A stretch of DNA of 6,750 bases from an uncultured Holosporaceae bacterium. Its GTDB lineage: Bacteria > Pseudomonadota > Alphaproteobacteria > CAISOG01. The position numbers were made by a program, and so were the translations under genes. Within the stretch, counting starts at the first letter, position 1, and each line of letters opens with the position of its first letter. Below the pieces are notes generated by a model. That model saw only the letters and a list, made by a program, of their open reading frames with translations, was not told the DNA's origin and ran no database searches. The stretch is from the NCBI GenBank assembly GCA_903887035.1, contig CAISOG010000003.1, positions 1 to 6,750 on the forward strand, written 5' to 3'. Below, piece after piece: positions 1 to 5,607 of the stretch.

Positions 1-401
1 CAGCCCAGGCGCACCGCATCCGCTACCGTTGCGTTGCAGGATTGGTCGGCAGCAGCTTTGTTGCGATACAGGCTGTTGGAACTGTTGATTTTCAGGATGG
101 TTGGCACCGCCCCAACAAAGCTGGGTCCCGCGCATTCCAGCATCCCCAGGGGGACGGCAATCGCGCTGACCCCCGCGTCCACAGCAAATTTGAAGTGGTA
201 GTGGGGGTCATAGCTAGGCGCATTGACTTCAAACGCCCGCCCCGGGCCATGCTCAAAACCCTGATCAATCGCATACACGATCATTCTGCCCGTGCCCGCC
301 AATTTCCCGCTAGAAAGAATGCGCGCAATGTTGGTTTGCGTGCCCAGATTTTCGCTGGTGTAATCGTTCAACAGACGACGGACGGTTTGGCTGACGCGCA
401 T
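1..401 (-). CDS. Class I fructose-bisphosphate aldolase, DhnA/FbaB type (partial, N-terminal 133 residues)
   Basis: It reversibly cleaves fructose-1,6-bisphosphate to dihydroxyacetone phosphate and glyceraldehyde-3-phosphate in the cytoplasm. The visible protein starts MRVSQTVRRLLNDY and runs off the left edge. It contains AIDQGFEHGPG (residues 44-54), the signature of the archaeal-type/DhnA class I aldolases; D46 matches the conserved active-site aspartate. YDPHYHF (64-70), a VPLGMLE segment (83-89) and ILKINSSNSL (102-111), with a conserved lysine, also fit. The Schiff-base lysine of the family lies further on and is not in the window, so catalytic integrity cannot be judged. The start is the ATG at 401..399, with a strong ribosome site AAGGAG at 413..408, six bases away. 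It lies 66 bp after gap on the same strand, with no terminator between, so co-transcription is likely. DhnA relatives include other aldolases (for example AroA'/LsrF-like), but the glycolytic neighbours favour fructose-bisphosphate aldolase. Confidence 0.9.
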   Translation of the reverse strand, partial: MRVSQTVRRLLNDYTSENLGTQTNIARILSSGKLAGTGRMIVYAIDQGFEHGPGRAFEVNAPSYDPHYHFKFAVDAGVSAIAVPLGMLECAGPSFVGAVPTILKINSSNSLYRNKAAADQSCNATVADAVRLG

Positions 402-467
402 TGGCAACTCCTTAAGAATAAAGCGATAAAGGTGGGGGTAGGTTAAGAGGGATTGGCGGAATAGCCT

Positions 468-1514
468 TTAGGCGGCGGCGGCTTTTGAACCACCGCTGTT
501 GGCGCTGGCCATAACCTTGCCCATGGCGGCGGCTGTATCCAACATGCGGTTGGAAAAGCCCCATTCGTTGTCGTACCAGGACAGAACCCGCACCAGTCGG
601 TTATCCACCACCTGAGTTTGGGTCAGGTCAAAACAGCTGGAATGGCTGTTGTGGTTGAAATCGGTGGAAACCAACTGATCCTCCACCGCTTCCAACACAC
701 CCTGCAGGGTGCCATTGGCGGCGGCGATAATGGCCTTATTGACCTCCTCCACCGTGACATCACGGGGGGCGATAAACTTAAAGTCCACCACCGACACATT
801 GGGGGTTGGCACGCGGATGGCGGTACCATCCAACTTGCCCTTCAGCTCTGGCAGCACCAGGCCAACGGCTTTCGCCGCACCCGTGGTGGAGGGGATCATC
901 GATTGGGCAGCGGCACGGGCACGGCGCATATCGCTGTGCATGGTATCGACCAGGCGTTGATCGCCGGTGTAGCTGTGAATGGTGGTCATGTAGCCATGCA
1001 CGATGCCGATGGCTTTTTGCAGCACGAAGGCAATCGGCGCCAGGCAGTTGGTGGTGCAGCTGGCGTTGGAAACCACCAGATGATCGTTGGTCAGCTTGTC
1101 ATGGTTGACGCCGTACACCACGGTCAGGTCGGCACCGTCGGCGGGGGCAGACACCAACACGCGTTTCGCGCCAGCCTGCAAATGCAGGGCGGCATCGGCA
1201 CGTTTGGTAAAGCGGCCGGAACATTCAAACATAATGTCGATGTTTTTGGCACCGCTGGGCAATTTGGTTGGGTCGGGCTGCGCCAACACCTCAACCAGGC
1301 CGCGGCCAAAATCAAGCCCGCCATCAACCACCCGCACCTTTTGCGGCAGGCGGCCATGGACGGAATCATATTGCAACAGGTGGGCGTTGGATTCCACAGG
1401 CCCCAAATCGTTGATAAAAACAATCTGAATGTCATCGCGACCACTTTCGATCAGCGCGCGGGCAACCATCCGCCCAATTCGACCAAATCCGTTAATAGCA
1501 ACACGCAAAGCCAT
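468..1514 (-). CDS. gap: Type I glyceraldehyde-3-phosphate dehydrogenase
   Basis: It converts glyceraldehyde-3-phosphate, phosphate and NAD(P)+ to 1,3-bisphosphoglycerate in glycolysis, or the reverse in gluconeogenesis. The protein has 348 residues, slightly longer than the usual 330-340 because of an Ala/Ser/Gly tail (about 335-348). The Rossmann motif NGFGRIGR is at 8-15. The catalytic segment SNASCTTN is at 149-156 with nucleophile C153, and H180 lies in TIHSYTGD. The substrate-site signature PSTTGAAKAVG is at 208-218, and SWYDNEWGFSNR is near the C-terminus (312-323). D36 in FINDLG is the residue that usually favours NAD, but the segment equivalent to the NAD-specific Leu-Pro pair reads T191-M192, so cofactor preference is not settled. 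The ATG at 1514 is chosen over an in-frame TTG at 1538 because CAGGAG sits six bases upstream and the protein then begins directly at the Rossmann strand. It lies 95 bp downstream of tkt and ahead of the aldolase. Confidence 0.97.
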   Translation of the reverse strand: MALRVAINGFGRIGRMVARALIESGRDDIQIVFINDLGPVESNAHLLQYDSVHGRLPQKVRVVDGGLDFGRGLVEVLAQPDPTKLPSGAKNIDIMFECSGRFTKRADAALHLQAGAKRVLVSAPADGADLTVVYGVNHDKLTNDHLVVSNASCTTNCLAPIAFVLQKAIGIVHGYMTTIHSYTGDQRLVDTMHSDMRRARAAAQSMIPSTTGAAKAVGLVLPELKGKLDGTAIRVPTPNVSVVDFKFIAPRDVTVEEVNKAIIAAANGTLQGVLEAVEDQLVSTDFNHNSHSSCFDLTQTQVVDNRLVRVLSWYDNEWGFSNRMLDTAAAMGKVMASANSGGSKAAAA

Positions 1515-1520
1515 AGTTTT

Positions 1521-1526
1521 CTCCTG
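1521..1526 (-). promoter_or_regulatory. Ribosome binding site of gap
   Basis: CAGGAG on the minus strand, followed by AAAACT and then ATG at 1514..1512. This site decides the gap start. The in-frame TTG at 1538 would place the site inside the coding sequence and add eight residues ahead of the conserved N-terminus. Confidence 0.8.
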
Positions 1527-1552
1527 TTGGTAAGCCAATTAAACCGTCATCA

Positions 1553-1581
1553 GCTATAGCTTTTTGTTCCCACCCTGGCAA
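1553..1581 (-). promoter_or_regulatory. Possible sigma-70-type promoter in the tkt-gap spacer
   Basis: On the minus strand, TTGCCA (1581..1576; 5 of 6 to TTGACA) is followed by a 17-base spacer and TATAGC (1558..1553; 4 of 6 to TATAAT). Transcription would start near 1546, giving a leader of about 30 bases before the gap ATG. The -10 hexamer lies inside a perfect 10-bp palindrome, AGCTATAGCT (1552-1561). This would let gap and the aldolase be transcribed separately from tkt. It is a consensus match by eye only. Confidence 0.4.
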
Positions 1582-1609
1582 GGGGGGTGGTGAGAGTTGT
1601 ATAGCCCCC

Positions 1610-3640
1610 CTAAATCGCTGCCTGGATTTTTTCGACAATGGCGGCGGGGGTTAGGCCGAAATGCTTGAACAGATCCTCCGCCTTACCGCTGGCACCAAAG
1701 CTGTTCATGCCGATAAACAGGTCACCCGCGCGAAGATAGCGATCCCACCCCTGCCGCACGGCGGCCTCCACCACGACGCGCAGCACGCCATCACCGCCCA
1801 ACAATTTCTGGCGATAGTATTCGGTCTGTTCGGCCAGCAGTTCTAGGCTGGGGCAGGATACCACCCGCGCCCCAATCCCCGCGGCGGCCAGTTGCAGGCC
1901 GACCTGTTGCGCCAAGCCAACCTCTGACCCCGTGGCCATCATCACGACACGGGTAGGCAGGCCGTTATCGGCAATAACATAACCGCCCTTGGCACAGCGA
2001 TTGTCGGCGGTGGCCTCATGCCGCAGGGGTGCCAGATTTTGCCGTGACAGCGCCAGCACGCTGGGGCGATTGGCTTGTTCCAACGCGATTTCCCAACATT
2101 CGGCCGTTTCCACCGCGTCGGCGGGGCGCAACACCAACAGGTTAGGAATAGCGCGCAGGCTGGCCAGATGTTCGACTGGCTGATGGGTCGGCCCATCCTC
2201 CCCCAACCCAATCGAATCATGGGTCATCACATAAATCACCCGCTGTTGCATCAGGGCGGACAGGCGAATCGATGGGCGGGAATAATCGGCAAAGACCAAA
2301 AAGGTGCCGCCATAGGGAATCACCCCACCGTGCAGCGCCATGCCGTTCATCGCCGCCGCCATCCCATGCTCCCGCACGCCATAGTGCAGATAGCGGCCGC
2401 CATAATTATCCTTAGTCAGCGCGGTGACGGTTTTGGTTTTGGTGTTGTTGGATGGGGTCAAATCGGCCGAACCGCCCAACAATTCAGGAATTGCCTCAAC
2501 CAACTGCCCCAAAGTTTCGCCAGAGGCTGCGCGGCTGGCAATCGCCTTACCACTGTCCACAAAGGCTTGTTTGCTTTTCAGGATTGCCGACCGCCACCCC
2601 TGCGGCAATTCATGCGCCAACAACCGCTTAAATTCTTGTTGCAACGGCGCATCACTGCTGCTCAACCGCTGTTGCCAGGCTTGATAGGCACCCGCACCGC
2701 GTTGGCCAGCATCCCGCCATTGGCTCAAAATATCTTGCGGAATCTCAAAGGCGGGGTACGGCCAGTTCAGATTCTTGCGCGCCTGGGCAATCGCCTCAGC
2801 CCCCAGCGGGCTGCCATGCATGCTTGAGGTGCCCGCCTTATCCGCGCCAAAACCAATGCTGGTACGGCAGGCAATCATGGTTGGCTTATCCGTAGTGGCG
2901 GCCTCAGCCAGGGCTTGGCGAACCGCCGCCATGTCGTGGCCATCCACCGCCAGGGTTTGCCAGCCGCAGGCCTGAAAGCGGCGCTGCTGATCATCGCTGA
3001 CCGACAGGCTGGTGGGGCCATCAATCGAAATTTGGTTGTCGTCAAACAGTACGGTCAGCTTATGCAGCCCCAAATGACCCGCCATCGAAATCGCCTCATG
3101 GCTAATCCCCTCCATCAAACAGCCGTCGCCCGCGATGACAAAGGTGCGGTGGTCAACCAGGCTATCGCCAAATTGGGCGTTCAAATGACGCTCCGCCAAC
3201 GCCATACCGACAGCATTGGCCAATCCCTGCCCCAGGGGGCCCGTGGTGGTTTCGATGCCGGGCATCACCTCTGGGTGGCCATGCGTATGGCTGCCCAACT
3301 GGCGGAATTTTTTCAGGGAATCGATGGTAAAATCTTGATAGCCGGCAAGGTGTAGCAGGGCATATAGCAGCATGGAGCCATGCCCCGCCGACAACACAAA
3401 GCGATCCCGATCCGCCCACATTGGATCTTGCGGGTAATGCTTCAGCACCTCCGCCCACAGCACGCTGGCAACATCGGCCATTCCCATCGGCATGCCGGGG
3501 TGCCCCGAATTGGCCTGCTCCACCGCATCCATCGCCAGGGCGCGAATCGCATTGGCCATGGCCAAGTTAGCCTGGCCAGCATGGGCGGCAGGGCTTTGGC
3601 TTGGGTTGATGGCTGAGGCGGCGAATTGCGTGGGTGACAT
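1610..3640 (-). CDS. tkt: Transketolase
   Basis: This thiamine-diphosphate and Mg-dependent enzyme moves two-carbon ketol units between sugar phosphates in the non-oxidative pentose phosphate pathway (and the Calvin cycle where present). The 676 residues match the usual full length. The N-terminal domain has SGHPGMPMG (45-53), SAGHGS (84-89), GPLGQG (134-139) and the cofactor motif GDGCLMEG (171-178) ending at DDN (200-202). The pyrimidine domain has HYGVREHGM (419-427), where E424 is the likely catalytic glutamate that activates the cofactor, followed by HDSIGLGEDGPTHQP (474-488). A C-terminal transketolase domain follows (GSEVGLA at 571-577; FIGMNSFGASG at 642-652). The start is the first ATG after an in-frame TGA at 3661..3659. 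Its ribosome site is poor: GAGAAGAG (3660..3653) lies 12 bases away. The first 27 residues form an Ala/Ser-rich extension before the family core, so initiation at residue M28 is possible. It is first in the tkt-gap-aldolase row. Confidence 0.97.
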   Translation of the reverse strand: MSPTQFAASAINPSQSPAAHAGQANLAMANAIRALAMDAVEQANSGHPGMPMGMADVASVLWAEVLKHYPQDPMWADRDRFVLSAGHGSMLLYALLHLAGYQDFTIDSLKKFRQLGSHTHGHPEVMPGIETTTGPLGQGLANAVGMALAERHLNAQFGDSLVDHRTFVIAGDGCLMEGISHEAISMAGHLGLHKLTVLFDDNQISIDGPTSLSVSDDQQRRFQACGWQTLAVDGHDMAAVRQALAEAATTDKPTMIACRTSIGFGADKAGTSSMHGSPLGAEAIAQARKNLNWPYPAFEIPQDILSQWRDAGQRGAGAYQAWQQRLSSSDAPLQQEFKRLLAHELPQGWRSAILKSKQAFVDSGKAIASRAASGETLGQLVEAIPELLGGSADLTPSNNTKTKTVTALTKDNYGGRYLHYGVREHGMAAAMNGMALHGGVIPYGGTFLVFADYSRPSIRLSALMQQRVIYVMTHDSIGLGEDGPTHQPVEHLASLRAIPNLLVLRPADAVETAECWEIALEQANRPSVLALSRQNLAPLRHEATADNRCAKGGYVIADNGLPTRVVMMATGSEVGLAQQVGLQLAAAGIGARVVSCPSLELLAEQTEYYRQKLLGGDGVLRVVVEAAVRQGWDRYLRAGDLFIGMNSFGASGKAEDLFKHFGLTPAAIVEKIQAAI

Positions 3641-3716
3641 GATAGCGATTGACTCTTCTCAAGGTTGGGTGAACTAAGGTATAAAGATCTATGCAAACTA
3701 ATTCAGAAAGCGATTG
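3641..3716. promoter_or_regulatory. Divergent intergenic region between tkt and the zauP-zapA unit
   Basis: This 76-bp spacer must carry the start signals for tkt (leftward) and the coiled-coil/zapA unit (rightward) unless promoters lie inside genes. On the plus strand, TATAAA (3680-3685) is preceded by TTCTCA (3656-3661) with an 18-base spacer. This is a weak sigma-70 match that would start transcription near 3692, about 25 bases before the ATG at 3717. I found no convincing -35/-10 pair for tkt. The region also holds a BglII palindrome, AGATCT (3685-3690), and an 8-codon reading frame beginning at 3691. Confidence 0.45.
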
Positions 3717-4043
3717 ATGGCCATTGATAGCGTGCCAACATTTCGTACACAAGACCTTGCCCTGAAAGCATTATGGCAGGCGGTGGATCGTTTGGATCAT
3801 TTGATGCAGCGATTGGATGAAGTGGAAACACAGGAAAAACAGTCTGTACGGCCTGAATCTTCACCTGTTGCATCAACAGATTCTGCCGCAAGCACACAAG
3901 CTTCAAGCACACTAGCGCCAAGCAATCCTGAAGTTGCGCCCGCTGACCCACAAGTAATGCAGCAGGTTTCCGATCGCTTAGATGGCCTGATTGACCAGTT
4001 GGAAGCCTTGCTGCAACAGGTTGATGGCGGGGGCGCCGTATGA
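3717..4043 (+). CDS. Small coiled-coil protein upstream of zapA (ZauP/DUF4164-like)
   Basis: The 108-residue, probably cytoplasmic protein has no signal peptide or membrane segment. It has an amphipathic helix at about 12-41 (L15, V23, L26, L29, L33 and V36 on one face), a Ser/Thr/Ala/Pro-rich linker at 43-78, and a second leucine-rich helix at 79-103. Many alphaproteobacteria encode a coiled-coil protein beside zapA; in Caulobacter the ZapA partner ZauP helps focus the FtsZ ring. I infer the same role from position and architecture, since sequence identity to that family is not evident by eye. The ATG at 3717 is preferred over TTG at 3714; a weak AGAAAG site (3705-3710) lies six bases upstream. 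Its stop overlaps the zapA start (ATGA). The first part is more AT-rich than neighbouring genes, and the linker holds a 15-bp direct repeat. Confidence 0.7.
   Translation: MAIDSVPTFRTQDLALKALWQAVDRLDHLMQRLDEVETQEKQSVRPESSPVASTDSAASTQASSTLAPSNPEVAPADPQVMQQVSDRLDGLIDQLEALLQQVDGGGAV
3889..3924 (+). repeat. 15-bp-period direct repeat in the linker of the coiled-coil gene
   Basis: CAAGCACACAAGC (3889-3901) recurs as CAAGCACACTAGC (3904-3916), 12 of 13 bases identical. The first six bases recur again at 3919-3924, giving a constant 15-base period. It encodes five-residue Ser/Thr/Ala-rich units around residues 59-70 and keeps the reading frame. Confidence 0.6.
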
Positions 4044-4360
4044 GCAGCAGCGTTTTCGTTAAGCTGCGGCACAATTTGCAGCTAGGGTGCCCAGAGGCGG
4101 ATGTGCCGAAGACGCAGGCCTTGGCAGGCCGCCTTAGCCAGCGGTTTCATGAGGTCGATTATCAGCTGGCCGGCGCGCAGGAGCTGGATGTGTTGGCCAT
4201 CACCGCCCTAAACCTGCTGAATGAGCTTGAAGACGGGCAGGAAATCAGCTGGATAATGCCCTTGATTGAGCGGTTAAATCAAATGGCTGACCGTCTGGAA
4301 AGCCGTTTAGAAGGCCGTTTACAATCATTGGCCGCCCCAACGGATGGGGAAATGCCATGA
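4040..4360 (+). CDS. zapA: Cell division protein ZapA
   Basis: It binds FtsZ filaments and cross-links them, stabilising the Z-ring at midcell. The 106-residue protein follows the ZapA plan: a short beta-hairpin (about 5-17, ending in LQLGCPEAD, like the RVNCPPDQ region of E. coli ZapA), a first helix (24-42), the characteristic hydrophobic helix QELDVLAITALNLLNELED (47-65, matching the EQLVFIAALNISYELAQ region), and a C-terminal coiled coil (about 72-97) with leucine heptads. The hairpin position that is Arg in the E. coli FGRSLRV segment reads His here (LRHNLQL). The start overlaps the upstream stop (ATGA at 4040-4043), and the stop overlaps the next start (ATGA at 4357-4360). Translation is therefore probably coupled across all three genes. 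No clear ribosome site is visible beyond the G-rich run just upstream. Confidence 0.85.
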   Translation: MSSSVFVKLRHNLQLGCPEADVPKTQALAGRLSQRFHEVDYQLAGAQELDVLAITALNLLNELEDGQEISWIMPLIERLNQMADRLESRLEGRLQSLAAPTDGEMP

Positions 4361-5607
4361 CCAAACCCGCTGCCGACCAGCTATCTGGCGCTAAAAGCCT
4401 CGCACAGGAACAGCAGATTTTAATCGCTGGCGCGGGGTTGGTTGGCCTGACCGCGGCTATCGCCCTGGCGCGGGCGGGCTTTGCCGTTACCCTGTTGGAT
4501 CGCGGTGAGGTGGAACGGGTGAGTGATGGGCTGCTGACAACAGCCTTGGCGGCAGGAACCAAGCAGCTGTTTGGTGAATTGCAAGTTTGGGATGCGGGGG
4601 CGCTGAACCCCTCCCCCATCATGCAAATTCAGGTGGCGCAGGGAGCGGCGGGCGCCCAACGGCACCTTGGGCTAATCGATTGGTCGGTGCGAGATAGTGC
4701 CAACGGTCAGGCTACCGTCCATGCCCCTCCCCATGCCATGGGCTATATCGTTGAAAATCATTTGTTGCGTCGACACCTGCTGAATCACCTGCAACAGCTG
4801 GGGGTGCAGATGGTGGGCGGCTTTACGGTAACGGCGGTGACGGCCGACGATTTTGGCATTAGCCTGCTGGCCAGTGATGGTCGGCAGCTGCGCGGAGCCC
4901 TGGTGCTGGCCGCAGATGGTCGCAACTCCACCCTGCGTGACCTGCTGAAGATTGGGTGCCACCGCCATGACTACCACCAAACCGCTCTGGTCGCGGTGAT
5001 GGCGCATAGCCAACCCCATGACCAGGTCGCCTATGAGTATTTTATGGCGGGCGGGCCCCTGGCGCTGTTGCCCATGCACAACAACCATAGCCAGGTGGTG
5101 TGGAACCTGCCCACCGCTAAGGCCGATGCCTTTAAGGCACTCTCAACAGAGTCGGCGGACGCCTTTGCATCCCTGCTGCAACAACATTTTCCCTGGCTAG
5201 GACAGCTTAGCTTGGTCAGCGCGGTGCAGGCCTATCCGCTGAATTTGGTGCGCGCCAACCGCTTGCATGCCCCCCGCGCTTTTTTGTTGGGCGATGCCGC
5301 CCACGGCATTCACCCCATTGCTGGACAGGGGTTTAATTTGGCGGTGCGCGGGCTGAACATTCTTCGGCAGGAATTGGTGACGGCACGGCAACTGGGCATG
5401 GCTTGGTGGGATGAGGCAACCTTGATGGCCGCTGATAAACTACAAAGCCGACAAGCTGGCCGCATGATTATGGCCACCCACCAGTTAAACGCGCTGTTTG
5501 AAACCAACCTGTTGCCGATACGGGTGGGGCGCGGGTTAGGGCTGAACCTGGTTAACCATTTGCCGCCCCTAAAGCAGTTTTTCATGAACCAGGCGATGGG
5601 ACTTTAG
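4357..5607 (+). CDS. UbiH/UbiF/Coq6-family FAD-dependent hydroxylase (ubiquinone biosynthesis)
   Basis: This is an aromatic-ring monooxygenase expected to hydroxylate a polyprenylphenol intermediate of ubiquinone, using O2 and FAD, at the inner face of the cytoplasmic membrane. The 416 residues match the family's usual 390-420. The FAD Rossmann motif GAGLVG is at 25-30, closing with an acidic LLDRG (46-50). The DG motif is in AADGRNSTLR (185-194). The GD motif with the flavin ribityl-binding segment, GDAAHGIHPIAGQGFN, is at 312-327. The C-terminal helix carries LNALFETN (377-384), as in Coq6/UbiH proteins. No membrane-spanning segment is evident. Which ring carbon it modifies cannot be told; alphaproteobacteria use several relatives (UbiL, UbiM, UbiH, UbiF-like), so no symbol is given. 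GGGGA (4346-4350) lies six bases before the start, which overlaps the zapA stop. The last 39 bases overlap hflX on the other strand. Confidence 0.88.
   Translation: MTKPAADQLSGAKSLAQEQQILIAGAGLVGLTAAIALARAGFAVTLLDRGEVERVSDGLLTTALAAGTKQLFGELQVWDAGALNPSPIMQIQVAQGAAGAQRHLGLIDWSVRDSANGQATVHAPPHAMGYIVENHLLRRHLLNHLQQLGVQMVGGFTVTAVTADDFGISLLASDGRQLRGALVLAADGRNSTLRDLLKIGCHRHDYHQTALVAVMAHSQPHDQVAYEYFMAGGPLALLPMHNNHSQVVWNLPTAKADAFKALSTESADAFASLLQQHFPWLGQLSLVSAVQAYPLNLVRANRLHAPRAFLLGDAAHGIHPIAGQGFNLAVRGLNILRQELVTARQLGMAWWDEATLMAADKLQSRQAGRMIMATHQLNALFETNLLPIRVGRGLGLNLVNHLPPLKQFFMNQAMGL
5569..5607. other. Tail-to-tail coding overlap between the hydroxylase gene and hflX
   Basis: The plus-strand gene stops with TAG at 5605-5607 and hflX stops with TAG at 5571..5569, so 39 bp are read on both strands. 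The overlap is an exact multiple of three and the codons are in register. Each TAG stop lies opposite a CTA leucine codon of the other gene. No intergenic space remains for a bidirectional terminator, and I see no hairpin followed by a T-run just past either stop. Confidence 0.9.

Noticed and set aside
471..482. GGC triplet run at the 3' end of gap as a microsatellite
   Set aside because: It encodes the four-alanine tail of GAPDH and is only four near-identical triplets, unremarkable in GC-rich DNA.
1515..1538. Upstream in-frame TTG start for gap
   Set aside because: It would add eight residues before the Rossmann strand, and the ribosome site CAGGAG would fall inside the coding region. The ATG at 1514 is correctly spaced from that site.
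618..1559. A 313-codon open frame on the plus strand antisense to gap
   Set aside because: The minus-strand gene is an unmistakable GAPDH with all catalytic motifs. The antisense frame is His/Gln/Gly-rich, resembles no family and reflects the high-GC codon pattern of gap.
1570..1590. Rho-independent terminator between tkt and gap
   Set aside because: A 6-bp GC-rich stem exists, but on the minus strand it is followed by GAACAAAAA, not a U-run. The T-run on the plus strand lies on the wrong side of the stem, and no plus-strand gene ends there.
2075..2827. A 250-codon open frame antisense to tkt
   Set aside because: It is fully contained within a complete transketolase gene and has no recognisable motif, so it is a shadow of its codon usage.
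4340..4380. 6S RNA (ssrS) downstream of zapA, as in many proteobacteria
   Set aside because: zapA overlaps the next coding sequence by 4 bp, so there is no room for an RNA gene between them. None is evident elsewhere in the window.
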